Assembly (NCBI RefSeq): GCF_000023125.1
Contig: NC_013037.1
Location: 1,302,001 to 1,366,000 of the forward strand
Direction: 5' to 3'
DNA: 64,000 bases
Source of the DNA: Dyadobacter fermentans DSM 18053
GTDB lineage: Bacteria; Bacteroidota; Bacteroidia; Cytophagales; Spirosomataceae
Part shown: piece by piece, positions 26,781 to 35,172 of the stretch
Position numbering within the stretch: position 1 is the first letter of the stretch
How the letters are laid out: every line of letters begins with the position of its first letter
Position numbers and translations under genes: made by a program
The notes under the pieces: generated by a model
The model's input: only the letters and a program-made list of their open reading frames with translations
Database searches by the model: none
Told to the model about the DNA's origin: nothing

Positions 26781-26788
26781 TATTTTTG
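26781..26788 (+). promoter_or_regulatory. Candidate -7 promoter box (TAnnTTTG) for the DUF5618 gene
   Basis: TATTTTTG matches the Bacteroidota primary-sigma -7 consensus and lies 28 bp upstream of the ATG at 26816. No convincing -33 TTTG is seen at the usual 19-21 bp spacing, so the call is moderate. Confidence 0.45.
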
Positions 26789-26815
26789 TTTTAACCAAAA
26801 CCTAAACACATCACT

Positions 26816-27202
26816 ATGACAGACAAAAACCCGATTTCGGAAGCAAAGCGCTATCTGGACAATGCGCGGACTATTTTGAAAGAGAAAGGAAACAAGGAAA
26901 ACCGGTTTTATCGCGACCCTAAGTACGTCAAAATGGCGGGCCACACCGCATATGCAGGCGTGCTTCTTGCCCTGGACGCATGTTTCGGAGACAAGACCAA
27001 GGGCAGAAAGGACGTAGGATGGTATAAGGAGCAGCTGTCGGGCATGGACAAAACTGCCCTGAAAAACTTCATCAGCGCCTACGATCTGCTGCATGTGGCG
27101 ATGAGCTACGATGGCAATACCGATTCGGATATCGCCAAACTGGGACTAACGCGCGCAGATGAAATCATCCTGTGGGTCGAGCAGCGGACTGTTACTTGCT
27201 AA
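26816..27202 (+). CDS. DUF5618-family small helical protein
   Basis: 128 residues, highly charged, predicted all-helical, with no signal peptide or membrane segment. The order NPISEAKRYLDNARTILKE, then YVKMAGHTAYAGVLLALDA, then a helix ending LHVAMSYDG matches my memory of DUF5618, a Bacteroidota family of unknown function with a HEPN-like helical bundle. The gene stands alone between a kinase gene on the other strand and a strong terminator. Companion genes often encode nucleases or toxin-antitoxin parts, but none is present here. Confidence 0.7.
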   Translation: MTDKNPISEAKRYLDNARTILKEKGNKENRFYRDPKYVKMAGHTAYAGVLLALDACFGDKTKGRKDVGWYKEQLSGMDKTALKNFISAYDLLHVAMSYDGNTDSDIAKLGLTRADEIILWVEQRTVTC

Positions 27203-27222
27203 TTGAGCGCTTGCCGGCAGAT

Positions 27223-27268
27223 AATCCGTGCCCTGCCAAAATGATTGGCAGGGCACGGATTGTTTTTA
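27223..27268 (+). terminator. Strong rho-independent terminator after the DUF5618 gene
   Basis: A 16-bp perfect stem (AATCCGTGCCCTGCCA at 27223-27238 and its complement at 27246-27261) with a 7-nt loop is followed by GTTTTTAAT. Confidence 0.95.
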
Positions 27269-27400
27269 ATAGGCTCATTATTTTGACCTTAAAATAATTT
27301 GTCGGAGCGTAAAACGGTCGATTTTAGCTAAATTTCCTAAGTACTATGCCCATCGCGGAAGCTGGCTTAGCCGACTATACACTTTTAACGATCGTTCCTG

Positions 27401-28033
27401 ATGCAAAAGCGCTACCTCCTTTCTCTACTGCTCCTTTCGTGCCGTATGGCCTACGCCCAAACCACCGATTCCATTCCGGGCGAATACCATTTGCAGGGCG
27501 TCATGGAAACCGCCTCCGCAATCCTGCTCAAACCCGACAGTACTTTCGAAATCTACTTTTCCTACGGTGCTATGGATCGCCAGGGGAACGGGAAATGGAC
27601 GTTTAAGGATGGCAACATTGTCCTTAACAGCCGCCCCAGACCTGAACGCGATTTCGCGCTGGTTACCAGCAAAACGGTATCCGACGACTTTGTCACCGTC
27701 AGAATCGTGGATAGCAATGAGCAGGTACTCCCCTTTTTTGAAACCGTCGTGAAGACTGCCGACGGCGAAAAATATGGCAAGATCAGCCACGAAGGCGTTT
27801 TTAGGACACCCAAAACCAAGACCACCGGCATCGACCTCTTCTTCACACTCGCACCGGAACGTTATACTTCATTTCCGCTGCAGTCCGATGATAATTATTT
27901 TGAATTCCGCATTGAGCCGTGGATCATGGAGATTTTCGTTGAGCATATAGTCCTCAAAATCGACCAGGACGGCCTCAGAGGTGAACATCCGCTGCTGAAA
28001 GGCGACGCGTTTTCGTACGAAAAGATGAAATGA
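27401..28033 (+). CDS. Secreted protein of unknown function, beta-rich
   Basis: 210 residues with a signal peptide (MQKRYLLSLLLLSC...AYAQ). The mature part starts with SIPGEYHLQG and ILLKPDSTFEIYFSYGAMDRQGNGKW, the layout of small lipocalin-like proteins common in Bacteroidota periplasms. The rest alternates strands (DDFVTVRIVD, FEFRIEPWIME). No catalytic motif is recognised. The Cys within the signal (LSC) is too early and lacks a proper lipobox, so a soluble periplasmic protein is more likely than a lipoprotein. It stands alone and converges on the SDR gene. Confidence 0.75.
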   Translation: MQKRYLLSLLLLSCRMAYAQTTDSIPGEYHLQGVMETASAILLKPDSTFEIYFSYGAMDRQGNGKWTFKDGNIVLNSRPRPERDFALVTSKTVSDDFVTVRIVDSNEQVLPFFETVVKTADGEKYGKISHEGVFRTPKTKTTGIDLFFTLAPERYTSFPLQSDDNYFEFRIEPWIMEIFVEHIVLKIDQDGLRGEHPLLKGDAFSYEKMK

Positions 28034-28072
28034 TCGCACGAAAAGCGTCGGGACAGGGATGCTCGCAGGCCG

Positions 28073-28918
28073 CTAGGCGTCAAAGTTGGTAGACAACGAA
28101 ACTGACTTCCAATTTTCCAGCTCCGTCGAAAGTGCATTGATCTTCGCTTGTGCCAACCCGAAAGCATCTTCGCCCAGCAGCAAATGCACCGGCGGATTTT
28201 GCTCCGAAGCAACGCGGATGATGGCCTCGGCCGCTTTCACGGGATCACCGGGCTGAGCACCGTTGATCTGCTGCTGGTGTGCATCCTGCGATTCCCGCAC
28301 CTTTTGATAATCCGCAATCTGATTTTTGGGAGTTGCGAATGATCCGGCGGTAAGGAAATCGGTGCGGAAATAGCCAGGCTCAACAACCGTGACTTTAATG
28401 CCGAATTCTGCCACCTCGGTCGCAAGGGATTCTGAAAGTCCCGAAACCGCGAATTTGGTAGCGCAATAAATCCCGAAACCCGGGAAAGCGCCATTAAGCC
28501 CGCCGATCGACGACACATTCATAATGTGGCCCGACTGCTGCGCACGCAGGTAAGGCATCGCAGCACGGATCACATTGAGCGTTCCGAACACATTCACGTC
28601 GAAATTCCCGCGCGATTCGGCATCGGAAAGCTCTTCGATACTTCCCGCAAGGCCGTAGCCTGCATTGTTGACGATCACATCTATACGGCCAAATGCGGCC
28701 ACGGTATCGGCGATCGCCTGCCTTACGCTTGCCTCGTCGGTAAGCGACACGCCCAGGGGCAAAAACTCAGGCCCAGTATGCCCTACGGCATCTCTAAGGT
28801 CGGCTACGTTGCGTGATGTGGCGGCTACTGAGAAGCCACCTGCGAGTAATTTTTGTACGAGGGCCAGTCCCAGTCCTTTGGAGGCGCCGGTAACAAACCA
28901 AACTTTTCTGTTTTCCAT
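28073..28918 (-). CDS. Short-chain dehydrogenase/reductase
   Basis: 281 residues from the ATG at 28918; the frame extends upstream but the Rossmann fold begins right after this start (MENRKVWFVTGASKGLGLAL). The TGxxxGxG cofactor motif is at residues 10-17, NNAGYGLAG follows, then the catalytic Ser in NVSSIGG and the YCATKFAVSG pair (YxxxK). This is the classical SDR group, NAD(P)H-dependent, close to the family annotated as short-chain oxidoreductases of unknown substrate. It lies 88 bp downstream of an AraC regulator on the same strand, the usual arrangement for a regulator and its target. Confidence 0.93.
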   Translation of the reverse strand: MENRKVWFVTGASKGLGLALVQKLLAGGFSVAATSRNVADLRDAVGHTGPEFLPLGVSLTDEASVRQAIADTVAAFGRIDVIVNNAGYGLAGSIEELSDAESRGNFDVNVFGTLNVIRAAMPYLRAQQSGHIMNVSSIGGLNGAFPGFGIYCATKFAVSGLSESLATEVAEFGIKVTVVEPGYFRTDFLTAGSFATPKNQIADYQKVRESQDAHQQQINGAQPGDPVKAAEAIIRVASEQNPPVHLLLGEDAFGLAQAKINALSTELENWKSVSLSTNFDA

Positions 28919-29006
28919 CGTTCTTTGTGGATTTGATTGAACATCACAAAGGTAAAATGGACTTGCGGGGCCGGACTTGCGCGGTTCAAACAGATAATTG
29001 CGAAAT

Positions 29007-29909
29007 TCAAACAATCCGGAATGCGGAGGGTGTTTGGCTCGTCTGCTTTTTGAAAAAATTGTTGAAATGCGCCGGCTCCTCGAACCCCAGGCAATAACTG
29101 ATCTCCGAAATGTTCCAGTTGGTATGCCGCAGCAATGCTTTTGCTTCCGAAGTAAGGCGCTCGGCGATGTGCGTCGTGGTGGTTTTGCCCGTCGTTTCGC
29201 GAATGGCCCTGTTGAGGTGGTTCACGTGGACCGACAGTTGCTGCGCAAAATCGTTGGCAGAGCGCAATGCAAACCGCTGCGAAGGCGATTCGATGGGAAA
29301 CTGCCGTTCCAGCAGCTCCGTAAAAACGGAGGTAATGCGCGAATTGGCATTAGGATGCTGATATAGCGCCTCGCTCGGCTGCATTTTGAGCGCATAATGA
29401 ACGAGTTCGGTCACGTAGTTGCGCAGCAGGTCATATTTAAAAGGATAATCCGAGCTAATTTCTTCCAGCATTTTCTCGAAAATCTGGCTTACGTGCGCAT
29501 CCTGGGCGTCGGTGAGCAGGTAGGAAGGCTTTCCGCCGATCGCGAACATCGGGAGGTCGGCCACATTGCCGCGCAGCTTTTCCGAGAAAAAACCTTCTTT
29601 GAAAATACAGAAATAGCCCGTAACTGTGTCACAGGCCGCTTCCCACGTGTAGGGCACCAGCGGGTTGAAGAACATCAGCGATGTCCCGTCGAGCTCGATG
29701 CTCTTATCGGCATAGTGGTATACATTCTTCCCGCGGATGAGCACAATTTTGTAAAAATCCCGCCGGCTATACCGCGCGGTGACGGGATTGGTCACATAAT
29801 TCTCCCCCATCGAAAACACATTGAAATGCCCGATATCCTGTTGCAGGTTGTCGGGCAGCCAATTGAATTTGTACTGATAAAACTCTTCGAGTGATTCCGG
29901 CTTTTCCAT
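29007..29909 (-). CDS. AraC-family transcriptional regulator
   Basis: 300 residues. The N-terminal cupin-like sensing part (about 20-160) contains YKIVLIRGKNVYHYADKSIELDG and FFNPLVPYTWE. The C-terminal double helix-turn-helix (about 200-300) has LSVHVNHLNRAIRETTGKT and the signature WNISEISYCLGFEEPAHFNNFFKKQTSQTPSAFR. It probably controls the downstream SDR gene in response to a small ligand or oxidative cue. Confidence 0.93.
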   Translation of the reverse strand: MEKPESLEEFYQYKFNWLPDNLQQDIGHFNVFSMGENYVTNPVTARYSRRDFYKIVLIRGKNVYHYADKSIELDGTSLMFFNPLVPYTWEAACDTVTGYFCIFKEGFFSEKLRGNVADLPMFAIGGKPSYLLTDAQDAHVSQIFEKMLEEISSDYPFKYDLLRNYVTELVHYALKMQPSEALYQHPNANSRITSVFTELLERQFPIESPSQRFALRSANDFAQQLSVHVNHLNRAIRETTGKTTTTHIAERLTSEAKALLRHTNWNISEISYCLGFEEPAHFNNFFKKQTSQTPSAFRIV

Positions 29910-30089
29910 GCGATAAAGTTACGAAAATCAAATAGGATAAGTGTGCACTATAAGTCCGATTATTAACTCTATGTAACCAATCGCACATTTTTATCAAATA
30001 TCTATTGACATACACAGATCGAATTGTATCTTTCACACATTCAAAAGTTTCCCGAGTCGGTCAGAAATCACCTAATCCCTTCGTCGAAT

Positions 30090-31064
30090 ATGAATGCGCT
30101 TTCCCCATTGCTTTCTGAATACCTGCAAAATAATACGCTCGTGTGCCCGGTGTGCCATTCCCGGCTGACGGTCGCGACCGATCGCATTATATGCTCCTCC
30201 GGCGACTGCCGGCATTCAGCCGATCCTATTCCGATGATCCAGGGCAAAATCCCGGTTCTGGTGAACTTCGAGGAAAGCATTTTAAACAGGGAAGCGCTCA
30301 TAGCCACCGCCGGTGAAAGCCTTATTCCAAGGAGCGGTAATAAGTATGACGCCATTAAGAGGATTTTCTGGGGCCGTGGCAAGAAGACGAAGATTAACCT
30401 TCAAAAATTCCTCGCGGCCGTTCCCAAATATCCCGGCAAAAAATCGTCGGTGCTGATCATCGGAGGCGGGGCGATCGGAAACGGGGCCTCGGAAATGTAC
30501 AATGCGAAAGACATCGACGTGCTTTCATTCGATATTTACGCTTCTCCGAATACCGATTTCGTCGCAGACGGCCATTCGCTGCCCGTGGCCGATAATAGCA
30601 TCGACGCCGTCTGGATCCAGGCGGTGCTGGAACACGTGATGTATCCGCCGCGGGTTGTGGCCGAAATCCATCGGGTATTAAAACAAGGCGGCGTCGTGTA
30701 CGCCGAAACACCATTCCAGCAGCATGTGCACGAGGGTCCTTACGACTTCACGCGCTTCACCGAAAGCGGGCACCGGCTGCTGTTCAAGGACTTCCGCCTG
30801 CTCGATTCGGGATTCCTTACCGGCCTGGGCACGGTTCTGCAATGGAACGTGCGCTACGCCGCCTGGGGCCTTACCCGAAGCAGAAAAGTGGCGATCGTTG
30901 TGGCCATGGCTTTCGCGTGGGTCCGGCTGTTCGACCATCTTGTGCCGGAGTCGTTTAACGTGGATACTGCCAGCGGCGTGTATTTTCTGGGCCGCAAAGA
31001 TGCGGGCCATCGATTCAGCGACAAGGACATTATCGCTCATTACAAAGGGTTTCAGCGGAAATAA
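30090..31064 (+). CDS. Trm112-like zinc finger fused to a class I SAM-dependent methyltransferase
   Basis: 324 residues from the ATG at 30090 (an upstream in-frame TTG at 30024 is less likely). Residues 18-60 have a CPVCHSRL...CSSGDCRHSADPIPMIQGKIPVLV pattern, as in Trm112/UPF0434 domains. The methyltransferase part has the SAM loop VLIIGGGAIGNG, DAVWIQAVLEHV, and EIHRVLKQGGVVYAETPF. The C-terminal part has a hydrophobic stretch (VAIVVAMAFAWVRLF). Substrate is unknown; proteins of this type often modify lipids, glycans or other small molecules. Its neighbours give no operon context. Confidence 0.88.
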   Translation: MNALSPLLSEYLQNNTLVCPVCHSRLTVATDRIICSSGDCRHSADPIPMIQGKIPVLVNFEESILNREALIATAGESLIPRSGNKYDAIKRIFWGRGKKTKINLQKFLAAVPKYPGKKSSVLIIGGGAIGNGASEMYNAKDIDVLSFDIYASPNTDFVADGHSLPVADNSIDAVWIQAVLEHVMYPPRVVAEIHRVLKQGGVVYAETPFQQHVHEGPYDFTRFTESGHRLLFKDFRLLDSGFLTGLGTVLQWNVRYAAWGLTRSRKVAIVVAMAFAWVRLFDHLVPESFNVDTASGVYFLGRKDAGHRFSDKDIIAHYKGFQRK

Positions 31065-31079
31065 TGCGTTCGTAAGCCC

Positions 31080-31745
31080 TTACCGCTCACCCACCGGCGC
31101 CCTGTTCCGGTCGGTGATGTGGGCGAGTGAGAGCAGGATGGCCTGTAACACTACGAACGAGGCCAGCAATGCAGGTATCGAATCTTCCGGCGGCGGACCG
31201 AACATATTGAACAGCTCGGCGACGACAAAGAATGCGACCAATGCGACGAGGCCCCATTTGCCTTTCGCGGGGATAGCGCGGGTGTTTTTTACATAAATCC
31301 AGACACCGGCTATGAAAATGGCACTTTCGACCAATATCGTGGCAGGCAGCGAATTCCACAATCCCATTCCGACCTTTTGATCACCGAAAATGGTCAATGG
31401 CAAATCCGGGACATGCACGACGACATCGAGAAACCAATGGCTCAGCACAGCCAGACCTACGACCACCGCACTGCGGACGTCCTTTTGAAATAACCAATAC
31501 ACTCCCCCGCAGACGAGCCCCCACACGATGCCCATCATCAGGCTGTGCGTATAGGGATAATGCAAAAATTCGAAATGCGTGACCTCGGTAAAACCCGGGT
31601 GGATCTTTACCTTCTCCACATCCAGCAGCAGCAGGAAAGGCCAGAGAATGTCCACAAATTCAACTGCGACGAAGAGCGTCAGCAGCGAAACGCGGGGAGC
31701 GACCTTCTTTGCTCCGAACGCTAAACCATAGTGACCTAAAAACAT
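31080..31745 (-). CDS. YdjM/DUF457-like multi-pass membrane protein
   Basis: 221 residues with about six membrane helices. Conserved polar residues sit inside the membrane part: MFLGHYGLAFGAKK at the start, EFLHYPYTHSLMMG and LAVLSHWFLDVVVHVPD. These histidines and aspartates match the group described as LexA-regulated, putative metal-dependent membrane hydrolases. The function is not established. The gene converges on the methyltransferase gene with a 15-bp gap. Confidence 0.75.
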   Translation of the reverse strand: MFLGHYGLAFGAKKVAPRVSLLTLFVAVEFVDILWPFLLLLDVEKVKIHPGFTEVTHFEFLHYPYTHSLMMGIVWGLVCGGVYWLFQKDVRSAVVVGLAVLSHWFLDVVVHVPDLPLTIFGDQKVGMGLWNSLPATILVESAIFIAGVWIYVKNTRAIPAKGKWGLVALVAFFVVAELFNMFGPPPEDSIPALLASFVVLQAILLSLAHITDRNRAPVGER

Positions 31746-31820
31746 ATGACAAGTGGTTGATTAATGACCCTGCAAAGGTATCGGGGCCATTTCCAAACGC
31801 ACTTGACCTAGATCAAGAAA

Positions 31821-32390
31821 TCAGCTGAGCTGCTTCCGGCGGATGCGGCTGATGGTTTCGGGCGTCATGCCGAGCATGGATGCGATGTATTGCAGCGGCA
31901 CTTGGGTGAATATGTCGCGATGGCTTTCGAACAGCAGGTTATAGCGCTGCTCGGCGGTCATGGAAAGGAATGAGAACACGCGGTCTTCGAGCGTGGTGAA
32001 GCAATGGGCAATGAACAATTTCTCGGTCACCGGCCATTTTGGGATGTAGTCACCGATCCTGTCATAATCCTCTTTATCAATGGTATACAAAAACGTATCG
32101 GTCAGTGCCTGGATGTTCCAGCGCGCGGGCTTCGCGAAAACCAGGCTCGAAAGGTCCGTAACAAAATAGCCCTGTGTGCAGATCCACTGGGTAACTTCGC
32201 GATCTTCGAGGTCCACGTAAATCCGCAGCAGACCGGATTTGATGAAACTCAGTTTGTTGCAGGGTTTCCCTGTTTTAAGATAATAGTCGCCCTTTCTGAG
32301 CATTTCCGGTTTGAAAAAAGAGGCTACCTTCGCCAGATCGCTCTGATCGAATTCAAAATAGGTCTGCAAATAGTTTTCGAGGTCTGTCAT
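31821..32390 (-). CDS. Crp/Fnr-family transcriptional regulator
   Basis: 189 residues from the ATG at 32390; the upstream in-frame extension has no regulator features. An N-terminal cNMP-binding-type beta-barrel (about 20-120: FFKPEMLRKGDYYLKTGKPCNKLSFIKSGLLRIY) lacks the Arg of a cAMP-binding cassette, so a different or no ligand is likely. A central helix is followed by a short winged helix (QVPLQYIASMLGMTPETISRIRRKQ). It is divergent from the ABC permease gene across a 232-bp gap containing repeated ATACAATGTAC elements, which it may bind. Confidence 0.9.
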   Translation of the reverse strand: MTDLENYLQTYFEFDQSDLAKVASFFKPEMLRKGDYYLKTGKPCNKLSFIKSGLLRIYVDLEDREVTQWICTQGYFVTDLSSLVFAKPARWNIQALTDTFLYTIDKEDYDRIGDYIPKWPVTEKLFIAHCFTTLEDRVFSFLSMTAEQRYNLLFESHRDIFTQVPLQYIASMLGMTPETISRIRRKQLS

Positions 32391-32530
32391 ACATATCAGA
32401 ATGGCCTTAAAGTTAGTAAACATCACCAAGCCGGGATGGTCATAATCGTACAAAAGTGTCCGAATGCGGACGCCGGATCTTAGCCAAAACCATTTACATC
32501 ATTGAAAAACAGATATTTACAAAATTGGCA

Positions 32531-32566
32531 TGTATTTTATACAATGTACTATGCAATACAATGTAC
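32531..32566. promoter_or_regulatory. Candidate operator: repeated ATACAATGTAC elements
   Basis: The 11-mer ATACAATGTAC occurs twice in direct orientation (32539-32549 and 32556-32566), 17 bp apart. The first overlaps an inverted repeat TGTAT-ttt-ATACA (32531-32543). The block lies 57 bp upstream of the permease ATG and in the shared divergent region with the Crp-like gene. Function is inferred from symmetry and position. Confidence 0.4.
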
Positions 32567-32622
32567 CGTTTATTAGCCATGAAAATTGATTTATTGAAAG
32601 TTACCCGATCCGTCCTGGTCCT

Positions 32623-35058
32623 ATGCTGAAAAACTATTTCACTATCGCGTGGCGAAACCTGGCCCGGAACCGGGTGTTTTCGGCCATCAACATTACCGGG
32701 CTGGCCATTGGGCTGGCCTCGTGTATGCTGATCAGCCTGTACGTTATCGATGAGCTGAGTTTTGACCGCTTCCATGAGAAGTCCGGCCGGATTGTCCGGA
32801 CCACTTTTAAGGGCACGATGGCGGGCGGGATTATCAACGAGTCGCACGCTATGCCGCCCACCGCGGGCGCATTGAAGGCCGATTACCCCGAAGTGCTCGA
32901 AGCGACAAGGCTCCGGCAGAGCGGCAAACCGCTGGTTTTACACAACAACCGCATTTACAATGACGAGAAACTGGCATTTGTGGATTCCAATTTCTTTTCG
33001 GTTTTTACATTGCCTTTCATTCAGGGAAATCCTAAAACTGCTCTGCTCGAACCCAACACCATTGTTTTGTCGGAAACTGCCGCGCGGAAATACTTTGGTA
33101 AAACGGATGTAACGGGGCAGATTATCACTTTTAAAGATTGGAACAAAACCCTGCGCGTGACCGGCGTGATGAAGGATATTCCGTCCAATTCGCATTTCCG
33201 GTTCGATCTCCTCGGTTCGATGGCCACGCTCGACGAAGCCAGGTCGACTTCCTGGCTCACTTCTGAGTTTTTCACTTACCTCGTGCTGCCGGAGGGTTAT
33301 GATTACAAAAAGCTGGAAGCCAAACTCCCCGCCACCGTCGATAAATACATTAGTCCTCAATTGAAACAGTCGATGGGTGTAACAATCGCCGAATTCCGCA
33401 AGCAGGGCAACAACCTCGAACTACGGCTTCAACCATTGACCGACATTCACCTGCATTCCGATTTTCAGTACGACCTCGACGTGAACGGCGACATTACCTA
33501 CGTGTATATATTTGGTGCTGTGGCGGTTATGATGCTACTGATCGCCTGCATCAACTTCATGAACCTGTCCACGGCAGGATCGTCCCGCCGGGCGCGGGAA
33601 GTGGGCGTACGAAAAGTAATGGGCTCGGAAAAATCCGAACTTGTGCGGCAATTCCTCATCGAGTCGATCCTGCTGACATCCATTGCGATGGTACTTGCCA
33701 TTTTGTTCGCCGTGATCGGTTTGCCGGTTTTCAATGAATTATCGGGTAAAAATCTGTCGCTGCAATGGGACGCTGTGCCGGGACTGATTCCTGCGACGTT
33801 AGGCTTCGGGATTTTGGTGGGCATTCTTGCGGGCAGTTATCCTGCATTCTTCCTGTCGTCGTTCAAGCCCATTGCCGTGCTGAAAGGCGGGGCGGCGGCC
33901 ATCCGGCTTTCATCGTCCGGGCGCAGTATCAACCTTCGCAGCGGGTTGGTTGTATTTCAGTTTGCGATGTCGATCGTCCTTATCGCGGGAACTACCGTAG
34001 TGTTTCAACAATTGCAGTTTATCCGGAATAAAAAATTGGGATACAACAAAGATCAGGTGATCGTGGTGCCGGTTTGGTCGCTGGGCAAAAACGTGGAAGC
34101 ATTCCGGGAGGCGCTCACGAAGGACTCGCGCGTGGAACGCGTAAGCTTGTCGGGCTATGTGCCTGCGGGGCCTTCGGACAACAACAATTTCACCGTCAAC
34201 CCGGACGGAAAAACGGACCGGATGGTAAAAACACTCCGCTATGACGTCGACTACGACTACATTCCTACGCTGGGCATGACCATCGCCCACGGCCGCAACT
34301 TTTCGAGGGAATACGGCACCGATTCCTCGGGCATTATCATCAATGAAACCGCCGTTAAAACCTTCGGCTGGACGCCCGAGAATGCGATGAACCGGCTCAT
34401 TACCCGCAACGATAACGACGGCAAGAAAACCACATTCCGCGTGATCGGCATTGTGAAGGACTTCCATTTCAGGTCGATGCACGAACAAATCGGCCCGCTG
34501 GTGATGACGCTCAGCAGCGGCTGGGGCTGGATGATGGTTAAAACGCGCAGTAAGGATGTTTCACCGCTGCTTGCTGCGATGAAAAGCAATTGGAACAGCT
34601 TTCAATACGACATGCCGTTCAGTTACACTTTCCTGGATGAGCGTTTTAACGAAACTTACAAAGCGGAGCAAAAAACCGGTCAGATCCTCGCCACTTTCGC
34701 CGGGCTCACCATTTTTGTCGCCTGCCTCGGGCTATTCGGCCTCGCCACATTCACCGCCGAACAGCGCACGAAAGAAATCGGCGTGCGGAAGGTGCTCGGC
34801 GCATCGGTGGCAGGCATTATCGCATTGCTTTCCAGGGACTTCCTGAAACTGGTGATCATCGCATTGCTCATCGCTACGCCCGCCGCTTGGTGGCTGATGG
34901 ACCGGTGGTTGCAGGAATTTGCCTATAAAGTCGACGTTTCCTGGTGGATATTTGCGCTGGCAGGCGTACTGGCCGTGGTAGTGGCGCTGTGCACGATTTC
35001 TTATCAGTCGGTGAAGGCTGCGCTGATGAACCCCGTGCAGTCCCTTCGATCAGAATAG
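32623..35058 (+). CDS. ABC transporter permease of the MacB/FtsX (ADOP-like) type
   Basis: 811 residues with two FtsX repeats. The N-terminus MLKNYFTIAWRNLARNRVFSAINITGLAIGL is the standard start of this Bacteroidota family. After helix 1 comes a MacB-like periplasmic domain (about 45-280), then three helices with GSSRRAREVGVRKVMGSEKSELVRQFL, a second periplasmic domain (about 440-680), and a final three-helix set with AEQRTKEIGVRKVLGAS. No ATPase gene is adjacent, so it must pair with a partner elsewhere. Such permeases act mechanically in export of peptides or lipoproteins rather than as channels. Confidence 0.92.
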   Translation: MLKNYFTIAWRNLARNRVFSAINITGLAIGLASCMLISLYVIDELSFDRFHEKSGRIVRTTFKGTMAGGIINESHAMPPTAGALKADYPEVLEATRLRQSGKPLVLHNNRIYNDEKLAFVDSNFFSVFTLPFIQGNPKTALLEPNTIVLSETAARKYFGKTDVTGQIITFKDWNKTLRVTGVMKDIPSNSHFRFDLLGSMATLDEARSTSWLTSEFFTYLVLPEGYDYKKLEAKLPATVDKYISPQLKQSMGVTIAEFRKQGNNLELRLQPLTDIHLHSDFQYDLDVNGDITYVYIFGAVAVMMLLIACINFMNLSTAGSSRRAREVGVRKVMGSEKSELVRQFLIESILLTSIAMVLAILFAVIGLPVFNELSGKNLSLQWDAVPGLIPATLGFGILVGILAGSYPAFFLSSFKPIAVLKGGAAAIRLSSSGRSINLRSGLVVFQFAMSIVLIAGTTVVFQQLQFIRNKKLGYNKDQVIVVPVWSLGKNVEAFREALTKDSRVERVSLSGYVPAGPSDNNNFTVNPDGKTDRMVKTLRYDVDYDYIPTLGMTIAHGRNFSREYGTDSSGIIINETAVKTFGWTPENAMNRLITRNDNDGKKTTFRVIGIVKDFHFRSMHEQIGPLVMTLSSGWGWMMVKTRSKDVSPLLAAMKSNWNSFQYDMPFSYTFLDERFNETYKAEQKTGQILATFAGLTIFVACLGLFGLATFTAEQRTKEIGVRKVLGASVAGIIALLSRDFLKLVIIALLIATPAAWWLMDRWLQEFAYKVDVSWWIFALAGVLAVVVALCTISYQSVKAALMNPVQSLRSE

Positions 35059-35110
35059 CCGGTGGATCAAAATACGATATCCGACCGGTCGTGAGTTATT
35101 ACATTTGAGT

Positions 35111-35146
35111 CCGGGCTGTGTGCGCTCCGCACCGGCCCGGGCTTTG
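35111..35146 (+). terminator. Hairpin after the ABC permease gene
   Basis: A long stem pairs CCGGGC (35111-35116) with GCCCGG (35135-35140), and an inner stem pairs GTGCG with CGCAC around a 3-nt loop. It is followed by GCTTTGTGTG, a weak T tract, so it is a possible terminator. Confidence 0.5.
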
Positions 35147-35172
35147 TGTGAAAGGACTTAACCGATCTCCGT

